A stretch of DNA of 64,000 nt from Limnohabitans sp. INBF002 (lineage in GTDB: Bacteria > Pseudomonadota > Gammaproteobacteria > Burkholderiales > Burkholderiaceae_C), in assembly GCF_027924905.1 (NCBI RefSeq), contig NZ_AP027055.1:372001-436000 (forward strand). Direction: 5' to 3'. Under the pieces are notes generated by a model. It made no database searches and was not told where the DNA came from. It saw nothing but the letters and a program-made list of their open reading frames with translations. The first letter of the stretch is position 1; every line of letters begins with the position of its first letter. Positions 20,918 through 29,933 of the stretch are shown in pieces. A program made the translations under genes and the position numbers.

Positions 20918-22378
20918 ATGATTTCACGCGAACCCACCCTTGAGCGATTGGCCATTGCCCGTCAACTGTTGTTAGAGCCTTTCGGTTTGGACGAAACCGA
21001 CTTGGCCAAAACACTGGCCGAAATCAAAGCGCACAAAGTTGACGAAGCCGATTTGTACTTTCAATACACCCGCGCCGAAGGCTGGAGTTTGGAAGAGGGC
21101 ATTGTCAAAACCGGTTCCTTCAGCATCGACCAAGGTGTCGGCGTTCGTGCGGTGAGCGGTGAAAAAACGGCCTTCGCGTATTCCGACGATATTTCCAAAG
21201 CCTCCTTGATGGACGCCGCACGCACGGTGCGCACCATTGGCGCAGCGGCCAAAGGTGGCCGTGTCAAAGTGCCCACGCGCAAAGTGGCGTCTAGCCGTTC
21301 TTTGTATGGCGGCTTGGACCCCATCTCTTCGCTCAACAGCACTGAAAAAGTAGAGCTACTGGGCCGTGTCGAACAAATGGCCCGCGCCAAAGACCCACGC
21401 ATCATTCAAGTCATGGCCGGTTTGGCCAGCGAATACGACGTGGTGATGGTGGTGCGTGCCGATGGCACCTTGGCCGCTGATGTGCGCCCGCTTGTGCGCC
21501 TGAGCGTGACCGTGATTGCCGAACAAAACGGCCGCCGCGAAGTGGGCTCCGCTGGTGGCGGTGGCCGCTTTGGCTTGGACCATTTTGACGATGCACTGGC
21601 ACAAAGCTATGTGGACGAAGCCGTGCAACTTGCACTCACCAACCTCGATGCACGCCCAGCCCCTGCGGGCGAGATGAGCGTGGTGTTGGGCCCAGGTTGG
21701 CCCGGCATCTTGTTGCACGAAGCCATTGGCCACGGTTTGGAAGGTGACTTCAACCGCAAAGGCTCAAGCGCATTCAGCGGCCGCATTGGCCAACGCGTGG
21801 CCGCCAAAGGCGTGACCGTGTTGGATGACGGCACCATTCCTGACCGTCGTGGCTCACTCAATGTGGACGATGAAGGCAACCCCAGCCAGCGCAATGTGTT
21901 GATTGAGGACGGCATCTTGAAGGGCTACATCCAAGATGGCATGAATGCCCGCTTGATGGGCGTCAAGCCCACGGGCAATGGCCGCCGCGAAAGCTACGCC
22001 CATGTGCCTATGCCGCGCATGACCAACACCTATATGTTGGGTGGCGACAAATCACCAGAAGAAATTGTGGCCAGCTTGAAGAAAGGCTTGTACGCCGTGA
22101 ACTTCGGCGGTGGCCAAGTGGACATCACCTCGGGCAAATTTGTGTTCTCGACCAGCCAAGCGTTTTGGGTGGAAAACGGCAAGATTCAATACCCCGTCAA
22201 AGGCGCGACCTTGGTGGGCAACGGCCCCGATGCATTGACGCGCGTGAGCTTGATTGGCAACGACATGAAGCTCGACCCAGGTGTGGGCACGTGCGGCAAA
22301 GAAGGCCAAAGCGTGCCTGTGGGTGTGGGGCAACCGACTTTGCGCATTGATGGTTTGACGGTAGGTGGAACAGCCTAA
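20918..22378 (+). CDS. tldD: Metalloprotease TldD
   Basis: TldD/PmbA-family metalloprotease; with TldE it degrades or matures small peptides in the cytoplasm. The 486-residue protein carries the zinc motif HEAIGHGLEGD (first His at residue 267), the N-terminal EGWSLEEGIVKTGSFSIDQGVGVRAV, and the C-terminal GKFVFSTSQAFWVENGKI and GNGPDALTRVSLIGNDM. It starts 8 bases after rodA, suggesting co-transcription. pmbA/tldE is not in the window. Confidence 0.97.
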   Translation: MISREPTLERLAIARQLLLEPFGLDETDLAKTLAEIKAHKVDEADLYFQYTRAEGWSLEEGIVKTGSFSIDQGVGVRAVSGEKTAFAYSDDISKASLMDAARTVRTIGAAAKGGRVKVPTRKVASSRSLYGGLDPISSLNSTEKVELLGRVEQMARAKDPRIIQVMAGLASEYDVVMVVRADGTLAADVRPLVRLSVTVIAEQNGRREVGSAGGGGRFGLDHFDDALAQSYVDEAVQLALTNLDARPAPAGEMSVVLGPGWPGILLHEAIGHGLEGDFNRKGSSAFSGRIGQRVAAKGVTVLDDGTIPDRRGSLNVDDEGNPSQRNVLIEDGILKGYIQDGMNARLMGVKPTGNGRRESYAHVPMPRMTNTYMLGGDKSPEEIVASLKKGLYAVNFGGGQVDITSGKFVFSTSQAFWVENGKIQYPVKGATLVGNGPDALTRVSLIGNDMKLDPGVGTCGKEGQSVPVGVGQPTLRIDGLTVGGTA

Positions 22379-22444
22379 GCGTCTCGCGTAAACCCTAGCG
22401 ACTTGTCAGCAAACTGCCAGAATCTCTGTGCTACATTTCAATCC

Positions 22445-22513
22445 ATGAGTTCAGCCCGTTTTTATTTTGCTTACTTTTTTATCTCACGCCCCCACGGCGG
22501 TCGAGAGATCTGA
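22445..22513 (+). CDS. Phe/Tyr-rich leader peptide of the aroG attenuator
   Basis: A 22-codon ORF beginning MSSAR, followed by FYFAYFF (codons at 22460-22480) and then ISRPHGGREI before TGA 22511. Five Phe and two Tyr codons within seven is the signature of an attenuation leader that senses charged tRNA-Phe and tRNA-Tyr. The GGCGGT at 22496-22501, within the last codons, can pair with ACCGCC at 22546-22551, which is the left arm of the terminator. No ribosome-binding site precedes the ATG. An extended -10-like TG-C-TACATT (22429-22437) would start the transcript at or next to the ATG, so translation may be leaderless. The downstream gene makes the first enzyme of Phe/Tyr/Trp synthesis. Confidence 0.8.
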   Translation: MSSARFYFAYFFISRPHGGREI

Positions 22514-22544
22514 ACGTAGCCCAAACGCTCTGAACTCCCAAACC

Positions 22545-22573
22545 AACCGCCGGACCCCCGGCGGTTTTTTTTT
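22545..22573 (+). terminator. Intrinsic terminator of the aroG attenuator
   Basis: AACCGCCGG (22545-22553) and CCGGCGGTT (22558-22566) form a perfect 9-bp GC-rich stem with a 4-base loop, and the T-run extends from 22565 to 22573. It lies 31 bases after the leader-peptide stop and 44 bases before aroG. The left arm is also complementary to GGCGGT in the leader ORF, making terminator and antiterminator mutually exclusive. Confidence 0.88.
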
Positions 22574-22616
22574 GCCAAATTCATAAATCACTTTTTTCAA
22601 ACTTCAGGACGAGACC

Positions 22617-23726
22617 ATGAAAACGAACACCAGTTATCCAAGCCACGTTGAAAACACCAGTCAAACCGACGATCAACGTATCAAGGACATCACCGTGCTG
22701 CCTCCTCCCGAACATTTGATTCGCTTCTTTCCCATTCAGGGCACGCCCGTGGAGAAGCTGATCACCAAGACCCGCAAAACCATTCACAACATCATGCACG
22801 GCACAGATGACCGCCTGCTGGTGGTGATTGGCCCATGCTCTATCCACGACCCTGCTGCCGCGATTGACTACGCACGCCGCTTGCAACCGCTGCGCGAAAA
22901 GTACGCCGACACCTTGGAAATCGTGATGCGCGTGTATTTCGAAAAACCACGCACGACCGTGGGTTGGAAGGGTTTGATCAATGACCCGTACTTGGACGAG
23001 AGCTACCGCATTGACGAAGGCTTGCGCATTGCACGTCAGTTGCTGATTGAAATCAACCGCCTCGGCTTGCCTGCGGGCAGCGAGTTTTTGGATGCGATCA
23101 GCCCGCAATACATTGGCGACTTGATTTCGTGGGGCGCGATTGGTGCGCGCACGACCGAGAGTCAAGTGCACCGCGAATTGGCCTCGGGTATTTCTGCACC
23201 CATTGGTTTCAAGAACGGCACCGATGGCAACATCAAAATTGCCACCGATGCGATTCAAGCGGCAGCGGGCGCACACCACTTCTTGTCAGTCCACAAAAAC
23301 GGCCAAGTGGCGATTGTGCAAACCAAGGGCAACAAAGACTGTCACGTCATTCTGCGCGGCGGCAAAACGCCCAACTACGACGCAGCCAGTGTGACCGCCG
23401 CTTGTGAAGAGTTGGCCAAAGCCAAGTTGCCAGCGTCCTTGATGGTGGATTGCAGCCATGCCAACAGCAGCAAGCAGCATGAGCGTCAGTTGGTGGTGGC
23501 CAAAGACATTGCCGACCAAATCAGCGGTGGTTCAAACCAAGTGTTTGGCGTGATGATTGAAAGCCACATTTTGGGTGGTGCTCAAAAGTTCACGCCAGGC
23601 AAAGACGATGTGTCTCAACTGGAATACGGCAAGAGCATCACCGACGCGTGCTTGGATTGGAACGACTCGGTCGCTTCGTTGGACGTGTTGTCTGAAGCTG
23701 TGGCGGCGCGTCGCAAGCGCGCTTAA
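22617..23726 (+). CDS. aroG: 3-deoxy-7-phosphoheptulonate synthase (DAHP synthase, class I)
   Basis: Condenses PEP and erythrose 4-phosphate, the entry step of the shikimate pathway. The 369-residue protein shows VVIGPCSIHDPAAAIDYA, MRVYFEKPRTTVGWKGL, GSEFLDAISPQYIGDLISWGAIGARTTESQ, the metal/substrate motif LMVDCSHANSSK and VFGVMIESHILGGAQ, all as in the E. coli AroF/G/H type. Which aromatic amino acid inhibits it cannot be read safely. AGGACGAG precedes the ATG. Expression is probably controlled by the upstream Phe/Tyr attenuator. Confidence 0.96.
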   Translation: MKTNTSYPSHVENTSQTDDQRIKDITVLPPPEHLIRFFPIQGTPVEKLITKTRKTIHNIMHGTDDRLLVVIGPCSIHDPAAAIDYARRLQPLREKYADTLEIVMRVYFEKPRTTVGWKGLINDPYLDESYRIDEGLRIARQLLIEINRLGLPAGSEFLDAISPQYIGDLISWGAIGARTTESQVHRELASGISAPIGFKNGTDGNIKIATDAIQAAAGAHHFLSVHKNGQVAIVQTKGNKDCHVILRGGKTPNYDAASVTAACEELAKAKLPASLMVDCSHANSSKQHERQLVVAKDIADQISGGSNQVFGVMIESHILGGAQKFTPGKDDVSQLEYGKSITDACLDWNDSVASLDVLSEAVAARRKRA

Positions 23727-23730
23727 GGGG

Positions 23731-23761
23731 CTTGGGCGAGGTCATCCGTGGCCTCGCCAAG
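23731..23761. terminator. Hairpin between aroG and mpl (possible bidirectional terminator)
   Basis: CTTGG and CGAGG (23731-23741, with one bulged G) pair with CCTCG and CCAAG (23752-23761) around a 10-base loop. It lies in the 51-base gap between the convergent aroG and mpl stops. There is no clear T-run, so function as a terminator is inferred from position. Confidence 0.4.
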
Positions 23762-23777
23762 TAGGTTGCCAGTGAGC

Positions 23778-25220
23778 TTAGCCAGCCAAGGCAGCGAGCA
23801 GTTTGGCGTGAATGCCACCAAACCCGCCATTGCTCATGCACAGCACATGGTCGCCCGCTTGCGCAGCGGCGACCACTTGGGCAATGACCGCATCGACCGA
23901 GCCTGCGACACAAGCGCGCGCGCCCATGGGTGCCAAAGCTTCTACGGCATCCCAATCTAAGCCGCCCGAGTGGCAAAACGCGAGATCCGCGTCTTCCAAG
24001 CTCCAAGGCAGTTGTGATTTCATCGTGCCCAGTTTCATCGTGTTGCTGCGTGGTTCAAACACCGCCAAGATGCGCGCGTTGGGGCCCACTTTGCGGCGCA
24101 GACCATCGACGGTGGTGCGAATGGCGGTGGGGTGGTGCGCAAAGTCGTCGTACACGGTAATGTTTCCACCGGCACGCGCAACAGTGCCACGCACTTCCAT
24201 GCGGCGACGCACGTTTTGAAATTCAGTCAGCGAGGCAGCGGCCTGCGCGGGCGGGACGCCCAAGTGCTCCGCAGCGGCAATGGCGGCCAAAGCGTTGAGT
24301 TGGTTGTGCACGCCGGTGATGTCCCATTGCACGCGGCCGACTTCTTGGCCATGGTGCAACACTGCAAAGTTATCGGGCTCGCCTTGTACGGACCAACCAT
24401 CTTGGCCCATTGCGTTGGCGCTCACGCCAAATTTGGCCACGCCGCTCCAGCAGCCTTGGTCTAGCACGCGTTGCAAGCTGTTTTCATCCGCATTGACCAC
24501 CACGCGGCCACTGCTGGGCACGGTGCGCACCAAGTGGTGGAACTGGCGTTCGATGGCGGCAAGGTTGTCGAAGATGTCGGCGTGGTCGAATTCGAGGTTG
24601 TTCAGAATCGCTGTGCGCGGGTGGTAGTGCACAAATTTGCTGCGCTTGTCGAAGAACGCGGTGTCGTACTCGTCGGCTTCAATCACGAAGGGCGTGCGTT
24701 TGTGGGCTGCCACGTCGGCTTCTGAGCTCAAGCGTCCCAAACGTGCAGACACGCCAAAGTTCATGGGCACGCCGCCGACCAAAAAGCCGGGCTCCAAGCC
24801 TGCCGCTTGAAGAATCCAAGCCAGCATGGAGGTGGTGGTGGTTTTGCCGTGTGTGCCTGCGACTGCCAACACGTGGCGAGGCTGGCTGGGGTGGTGCAAC
24901 ACATGTTCGGCCAGCCATTGCGGGCCACTGGTGTAGGTGGCGCCGCTTTCCAAAATGGCTTCCATAAGTGGGAATTTCGGGCTGCCATCGGCCAAGCGGG
25001 CACGTGAGACCACGTTGCCAATCACGTACACATCGGGGCTGAGGCGCATTTGGTCGGCATCAAAACCTTCAATCAGCTCAATGCCCAAGGCTCGGAGTTG
25101 GTCGCTCATGGGCGGGTAGACGCCCGCATCGCAACCTGTCACCTTGTGGCCCGCTTCACGCGCCAACGCAGCCAGTCCACCCATGAACGTGCCGCAAATT
25201 CCCAAAATATGTATATGCAT
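23778..25220 (-). CDS. mpl: UDP-N-acetylmuramate:L-alanyl-gamma-D-glutamyl-meso-diaminopimelate ligase
   Basis: Murein-recycling ligase that joins recovered tripeptide to UDP-MurNAc. The 480-residue Mur-ligase fold begins MHIHILGICGTFMGGLAALA, the Mpl-specific variant of the nucleotide loop. The P-loop [43 protein letters not shown], and C-terminal DDFAHHPTAI and FEPRSNTMKLG follow. The CGTFMGG and FDKRSKF motifs separate it from MurC. AmpD, which releases tripeptide, is encoded at 36.5-37.0 kb. Confidence 0.96.
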   Translation of the reverse strand: MHIHILGICGTFMGGLAALAREAGHKVTGCDAGVYPPMSDQLRALGIELIEGFDADQMRLSPDVYVIGNVVSRARLADGSPKFPLMEAILESGATYTSGPQWLAEHVLHHPSQPRHVLAVAGTHGKTTTTSMLAWILQAAGLEPGFLVGGVPMNFGVSARLGRLSSEADVAAHKRTPFVIEADEYDTAFFDKRSKFVHYHPRTAILNNLEFDHADIFDNLAAIERQFHHLVRTVPSSGRVVVNADENSLQRVLDQGCWSGVAKFGVSANAMGQDGWSVQGEPDNFAVLHHGQEVGRVQWDITGVHNQLNALAAIAAAEHLGVPPAQAAASLTEFQNVRRRMEVRGTVARAGGNITVYDDFAHHPTAIRTTVDGLRRKVGPNARILAVFEPRSNTMKLGTMKSQLPWSLEDADLAFCHSGGLDWDAVEALAPMGARACVAGSVDAVIAQVVAAAQAGDHVLCMSNGGFGGIHAKLLAALAG

Positions 25221-25293
25221 CCATCTATTTTAGGATGGGTGTTTCGGAGACGCTTCAGCGTGCGAATCTGGCTGGCCCCACAATCACGTCTAT

Positions 25294-25884
25294 ATGAATA
25301 CGGTTCAAGAAGAAATAGCAGCCACGGCCGCCCGCATGGTGGTGGAAGAAGGGCTTGAGTACGGTCCTGCCAAACGCCGAGCGGTGAAGCAACTGGGCCT
25401 GAACGCGCGTGCGCAGCTCCCCAACAATGACCAACTGGAAGATGCTGTTCGCGAATACCTTGATGTGTTTTGCGCCGATACCCAACCTGCCGAGCTCGCC
25501 GCTTTGCGCGAGCTGGCTGCTGTGTGGATGGCGCGTATGGCTGCTTTCAGACCACATTTAGGTGGTGCAGTGTGGCGGGGCACGGCCACTGGTTTGTCTG
25601 ATATTTATCTGCAGTTGTTTTGTGATGACTCAAAATCAGCCGAGATTAGCCTTATTGACCACAATGTGCGCTACGAGGTCAGCACAGTTCAAGGCTTTCA
25701 AGGTGAAGCGGTGGATGCGCTGAGCATCTTGAGCAGCTGTCCAGGGCTTTCCCAAAAAGTGCTGGTGCACCTGATGATTTACGACTTGGACGATTTGCGT
25801 GGAGCTTTGAAGCCGGACGGGCAAGGGCGAACCTACCGAGGTGACTTGCTTGCGTTAACGCGATTGATGAAGGGAATTGCATGA
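25294..25884 (+). CDS. Conserved-looking protein of unknown function
   Basis: 196-residue soluble protein with no signal peptide or membrane segment. The N-terminal third is helical and charged (AARMVVEEGLEYGPAKRRAV). The middle has WRGTATGLSDIYLQLFCDDSKSAEISLID, loosely reminiscent of small nucleotidyltransferase-like folds, and the C-terminus includes VLVHLMIYDLDDLRGALK. I do not recognise the family with confidence. It is divergent from mpl (73-base gap) and its TGA overlaps the tlpA ATG, so the two are translationally coupled. Confidence 0.7.
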   Translation: MNTVQEEIAATAARMVVEEGLEYGPAKRRAVKQLGLNARAQLPNNDQLEDAVREYLDVFCADTQPAELAALRELAAVWMARMAAFRPHLGGAVWRGTATGLSDIYLQLFCDDSKSAEISLIDHNVRYEVSTVQGFQGEAVDALSILSSCPGLSQKVLVHLMIYDLDDLRGALKPDGQGRTYRGDLLALTRLMKGIA

Positions 25885-26408
25885 CGTTGAGTGCAAATAG
25901 GCGGGTAGCAATGTATGCAGGTGTTGCGGCGTTGGCTGCCATCGCAGGGGCGGGTGTAGCGTGGAGACGTCATACCGCAGACGCAATGAGCTCTGACGCC
26001 CTGGGTACGCTTTGGGCTGCTGAATTTGACACACCCAATGGGGAGTCCTTGCCGATGAAGACCTTGCAGGGACGCCCCTTAGTGATCAATTTCTGGGCCA
26101 CATGGTGTACCCCCTGTATTGAGGAAATGCCTTTAATTGATGCCTTTTTTCGTCAAAATGAATCGAAAGGATGGCAAGTTCTTGGGCTGGCGATTGATCA
26201 ACCAAGCCGTGTACGCCAGTTTTTGAGCCAATTTCCTGTGAATTACAAGATTGGTTTGGCTGGATTGAATGGGACTGAGCTTGGCAAGATGCTTGGAAAT
26301 AACGTTGGTGGCCTGCCATTTACGGTGGTTTTAGACGCAAATGGGGAATTGATCCAAAGAAAACTTGGCAAATTGGCACCAGATGACATCAAAAAATGGG
26401 TGGTCTAA
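25881..26408 (+). CDS. TlpA-family thiol:disulfide oxidoreductase
   Basis: 175-residue protein with an N-terminal membrane anchor (about residues 10-28) and a periplasmic thioredoxin-like domain. The redox site WCTPC has Cys76 and Cys79. VINFWATWCTPCIEEMPLID and the cis-Pro region NVGGLPFTVVLD are family motifs. It is likely a reductant for cytochrome c or other exported proteins. It overlaps the preceding unknown gene by 4 bases. Base composition is slightly more AT-rich than its neighbours. Confidence 0.9.
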   Translation: MTLSANRRVAMYAGVAALAAIAGAGVAWRRHTADAMSSDALGTLWAAEFDTPNGESLPMKTLQGRPLVINFWATWCTPCIEEMPLIDAFFRQNESKGWQVLGLAIDQPSRVRQFLSQFPVNYKIGLAGLNGTELGKMLGNNVGGLPFTVVLDANGELIQRKLGKLAPDDIKKWVV

Positions 26409-26480
26409 GTAGTTTTATCTGACGAAGATTTTGAAATTGGTGTAAATTAGCACCTTATTTACAACAAATAGGATGTAGTT

Positions 26481-26933
26481 ATGGATTTGCGAAAACTCAA
26501 GACGTTGATTGACCTGGTCTCCGATTCCAATGTGTCTGAACTTGAAATCACTGAAGCAGAAGGCACGGTCCGTATCGTCAAGAGTGCGCCAGCCCCCGTG
26601 GCGATGGTGACGCAAATGGCTGCGCCTGTGGCCGTTGCAGCGCCTGTGGCGGCCGCACCCGCTGCAGCGCCTGCACCTGTGGTGGAAGCTGCACCTGCTG
26701 GTCACACGGTCAAGTCGCCCATGGTGGGCACGTTCTACCGTTCTTCTAGCCCTGGCGCCAAGTCATTTGCCGAAGTGGGTCAGCAAGTCAAAGAAGGCGA
26801 CACCATCTGCATCATTGAAGCGATGAAGATCTTGAACGAGATCGAGGCTGACAAGTCCGGCACCATCACCAAAATCTTGGCTGAAAACGGCCAAGCTGTG
26901 GAATACGGCGCACCCCTGTTCATCATTGAATAA
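26481..26933 (+). CDS. accB: Acetyl-CoA carboxylase biotin carboxyl carrier protein
   Basis: Carries biotin between the carboxylase and transferase halves of acetyl-CoA carboxylase. The 150-residue protein has an N-terminal domain ([23 protein letters not shown]), an Ala/Pro-rich flexible linker at about residues 40-75, and the biotinyl domain with the target Lys116 in [19 protein letters not shown] precedes the ATG. It is 14 bases upstream of accC, forming the classical accBC operon. Confidence 0.98.
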   Translation: MDLRKLKTLIDLVSDSNVSELEITEAEGTVRIVKSAPAPVAMVTQMAAPVAVAAPVAAAPAAAPAPVVEAAPAGHTVKSPMVGTFYRSSSPGAKSFAEVGQQVKEGDTICIIEAMKILNEIEADKSGTITKILAENGQAVEYGAPLFIIE

Positions 26934-26947
26934 CAGGCGGGCTTCCC

Positions 26948-28297
26948 ATGTTTAAAAAAATCCTGATCGCCAACCGTGGCGAAATCGCGCTGCGCATTCA
27001 ACGCGCTTGTCGCGAGCTGGGTGTCAAAGCGGTGATGGTGTATTCCGAAGCCGACCGCGACGCCAAGTATGTCAAGTTGGCTGACGAAGCCGTGTGTATT
27101 GGCCCAGCGGCTTCGACGCTGAGCTATCTGAACATGCCCGCCATCATTGCAGCCGCTGAAGTGACGGACTCTGAAGCCATTCACCCTGGCTACGGTTTCT
27201 TGAGCGAAAACGCTGACTTTGCGGAGCGCGTTGAAAAAAGCGGCTTCCAGTTCATTGGCCCCACCGCTGAATCTATCCGCATCATGGGCGACAAAGTGTC
27301 GGCCAAGCAAGCCATGATCAAAGCGGGCGTGCCTTGCGTGCCAGGCTCTGAAGGCGAGTTGCCTGACGATCCTGCCGCCATCAAGCGCATTGCCAAGAGC
27401 GTGGGCTACCCCGTCATCATCAAAGCCGCTGGCGGTGGTGGTGGTCGTGGCATGCGTGTGGTGCACACCGAAGCTGCTTTGATCAACGCTGTGGCGATGA
27501 CCAAAGCTGAAGCGGGCACCGCCTTTGGCAACCCCGCGGTGTACATGGAGAAATACCTCCAAAACCCACGTCACATCGAAATCCAAATCTTGGCTGACAA
27601 GCACAAGAACGCGGTGTACTTGGGCGAGCGCGATTGCTCGATGCAACGTCGTCACCAAAAAGTGATCGAGGAAGCGCCGGCTCCAGGTATCCCACGCAAG
27701 TTGATCGAGAAGATCGGTGAGCGTTGTGCGGCGGCTTGTAAAAAGATCAACTACCGCGGTGCGGGCACGTTTGAGTTCTTGTACGAAAACGGCGAGTTCT
27801 ACTTCATTGAAATGAACACCCGCGTGCAGGTGGAACACCCTGTGACCGAATACATCACTGGCATCGACATCGTGAAAACCCAAATCATGGTGGCGGCTGG
27901 TTTGAAGTTGCCTTTCACGCAGCGCGACGTCCAAGTGCGCGGCCACTCGATCGAGTGCCGTATCAACGCGGAAGACCCGTTCAAGTTCATCCCATCACCT
28001 GGCCGCATCACCATGTGGCATGCACCTGGTGGTCCTGGTGTGCGCGTGGACTCGCACATTTACACCAACTACTACGTGCCGCCAAACTACGACTCGATGA
28101 TCGGCAAGATCATTGTTCACGGCGATACCCGTGACGAAGCGTTGGCACGCATGCGCACAGCGTTGAACGAAACTTTGGTTGAAGGCATCAACACCAACAT
28201 CCCGCTGCACCGCGAGTTGATGGTGGACGCCAAGTTCATGGCCGGTGGTACCAACATTCACTACTTGGAAGAGTGGCTCGCTGCTCACAAGCGCTGA
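26948..28297 (+). CDS. accC: Acetyl-CoA carboxylase biotin carboxylase subunit
   Basis: ATP-grasp enzyme that carboxylates biotin on AccB. The 449-residue protein starts [17 protein letters not shown] and has [19 protein letters not shown], the glycine-rich ATP loop [33 protein letters not shown] and [14 protein letters not shown] with the catalytic Glu and Arg, all standard. Its TGA shares a base with the prmA ATG, so prmA is likely coupled. Confidence 0.99.
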   Translation: MFKKILIANRGEIALRIQRACRELGVKAVMVYSEADRDAKYVKLADEAVCIGPAASTLSYLNMPAIIAAAEVTDSEAIHPGYGFLSENADFAERVEKSGFQFIGPTAESIRIMGDKVSAKQAMIKAGVPCVPGSEGELPDDPAAIKRIAKSVGYPVIIKAAGGGGGRGMRVVHTEAALINAVAMTKAEAGTAFGNPAVYMEKYLQNPRHIEIQILADKHKNAVYLGERDCSMQRRHQKVIEEAPAPGIPRKLIEKIGERCAAACKKINYRGAGTFEFLYENGEFYFIEMNTRVQVEHPVTEYITGIDIVKTQIMVAAGLKLPFTQRDVQVRGHSIECRINAEDPFKFIPSPGRITMWHAPGGPGVRVDSHIYTNYYVPPNYDSMIGKIIVHGDTRDEALARMRTALNETLVEGINTNIPLHRELMVDAKFMAGGTNIHYLEEWLAAHKR

Positions 28298-29178
28298 TGT
28301 TTGAACTGCGACTGATGTGCCCCGAAGACAGTGTTGAAGCTGTCTGCGAGGCACTGGATGCACTCGACGCTTTGAGTGTGTCCGTTGAAGACGCCGATGC
28401 CCAAACCGATGCCGAGCAAGCCTTGTTTGGCGAACCCGGCATGCCGCCCCCCAAAGAAGGCTGGAAGCGCTCGCGCATCGTGGCCTTGTTTGCCGAGGAG
28501 TCTGTGGCCAAAGACGCATCGCGCTTGTTGGCCCTGCAAGACTTCTTTGCTGGCAGCGAAGTGTTGGGCATTCAGCCCGTGGCTGACCAAGACTGGGTGC
28601 GTTTGACGCAGTCGCAATTTGCGCCTGTGGAAATCACGTCAGAGTTTTGGATTGTTCCCACATGGCATGAGCCACCTGAGCAAGCGAAAAAAGTCATTCG
28701 CCTAGACCCCGGTCTGGCATTTGGCACAGGCACACACCCCACCACACGCATGTGTTTGCGTTGGATCGCCACGCACGATGTGGCCAATCAACGCGTGCTT
28801 GACTACGGTTGCGGCTCTGGCATTTTGGCCATTGGTGCCGCTTTGTATGGTGCGAACACCATCGATGCGGTTGACATTGATGACGCAGCTGTCACAGCCA
28901 CCGTGCTCAATGCCGACGCCAACAACGTGCGCTTGAATGCGGGCTTGCCCGACAAAGCCACAGGCCATTACCAAACCGTGCTGGCCAACATCTTGGCCAC
29001 GCCGCTCAAAGTGTTGGCACCGCTGCTGCGCAGCCACGTGGCTACTGGCGGCAACTTGGTGTTGGCGGGGATCCTTGAGCGACAAGCCCAAGAACTCAAA
29101 GACGCTTATGCGCCTTACTGCACCCTTGAAGTGAGTGACGCGGAAGACGGCTGGATTTTGATGACCGCCCACTGCTGA
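28297..29178 (+). CDS. prmA: Ribosomal protein L11 methyltransferase
   Basis: SAM-dependent methyltransferase that trimethylates L11. I start at ATG 28297, sharing a base with the accC stop; this gives 293 residues, the same length as E. coli PrmA. FGTGTHPTTRMCLRWI, the SAM loop VLDYGCGSGILAIGAALYGA, AVDIDDAAVTAT and the catalytic-site motif VLANILATPLKVLAP are present. The stop overlaps the next gene (TGATG). Confidence 0.97.
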   Translation: MFELRLMCPEDSVEAVCEALDALDALSVSVEDADAQTDAEQALFGEPGMPPPKEGWKRSRIVALFAEESVAKDASRLLALQDFFAGSEVLGIQPVADQDWVRLTQSQFAPVEITSEFWIVPTWHEPPEQAKKVIRLDPGLAFGTGTHPTTRMCLRWIATHDVANQRVLDYGCGSGILAIGAALYGANTIDAVDIDDAAVTATVLNADANNVRLNAGLPDKATGHYQTVLANILATPLKVLAPLLRSHVATGGNLVLAGILERQAQELKDAYAPYCTLEVSDAEDGWILMTAHC

Positions 29179-29900
29179 TGCAAATTACCCACTGCCCCCA
29201 ATGCGAGACCGCCTTCAAGGTGTCGCCCCAACAGCTTGAGCTGGCCAAAGGGTGGGTGCGGTGTGGTCGTTGTTCGCATGTGTTTGAGGCTGCGTTGCAT
29301 TTTGAGACGCAAGCAAATATTCCAGCCGCGCCTTTGCCCAGTGTCGATGCGCCCGCGTTGTTCCGTGCCGCGATGGCACCTGCGGTTGCTGCGACCGATG
29401 TGAAGCCTTCGGTTCAAGCGGCACAAGCTGACGATACAGACGCTGCACTGCCCTTGAAATGGGTCGTCAGCGCGGGCGTGTTGGTGCTCGCGTTGCTGAT
29501 GCAGCTGTTGGTGGCACAACGCAATTGGCTGGCTGCCGAAGAACCCGCTTTGCACCCCCTGTTGTCAGCCATGTGCGCCTGCGAAGTCACTTGGCCCCGT
29601 GAGCCCGATGCCGTGCTGATTGAAAGCAGCAGCTTCACCGAAAACCCAGACGGTGGCTATATCGTTCAGTTGCGTTTGAAGAACACGCAACACCATGCTG
29701 TGGCCATGCCTGCTTTGGAGTTAAGCCTGACCGACCTGCAAGACCAAGTCTTGGTGCGTCGCGTGTTCACGGCTGACGAGCTGTCGGCCAAAGACCACGT
29801 GCAAGCTTTGCGCGATGTGCGTTCAACCCTGAACTTTGATTTGGACGACAAGGTCAGCAAGCGCATCACAGGTTTCCGCGCTCTCGTTTTTTATCCTTAA
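29178..29900 (+). CDS. Zinc-ribbon membrane protein, MJ0042 finger and DUF3426
   Basis: 240-residue protein. The N-terminus carries a CxxC...CxxC zinc ribbon (THCPQCETAFKVS ... VRCGRCSHVFEA, residues about 4-40) typical of the MJ0042 finger. A spacer, one membrane segment (about residues 95-115) and a C-terminal DUF3426-type domain (SSFTENPDGGYIVQLRLKN) follow, so the ribbon is cytoplasmic and the rest probably periplasmic. Its function is not known; it regularly follows prmA in beta-proteobacteria. It overlaps prmA by one base. Confidence 0.85.
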   Translation: MQITHCPQCETAFKVSPQQLELAKGWVRCGRCSHVFEAALHFETQANIPAAPLPSVDAPALFRAAMAPAVAATDVKPSVQAAQADDTDAALPLKWVVSAGVLVLALLMQLLVAQRNWLAAEEPALHPLLSAMCACEVTWPREPDAVLIESSSFTENPDGGYIVQLRLKNTQHHAVAMPALELSLTDLQDQVLVRRVFTADELSAKDHVQALRDVRSTLNFDLDDKVSKRITGFRALVFYP

Positions 29901-29933
29901 CGTTTTCTTCTTTAATTTTCGAAAGTAGTTTTT

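Noticed and set aside
22403-22436. TTGTCA (22403-22408) and CTACAT (22431-22436) as a sigma-70 promoter for the aroG leader
   Set aside because: The 22-base spacing is too long. An extended -10 (TG-C-TACATT) is possible, but the promoter remains uncertain, so it is not listed as a feature.
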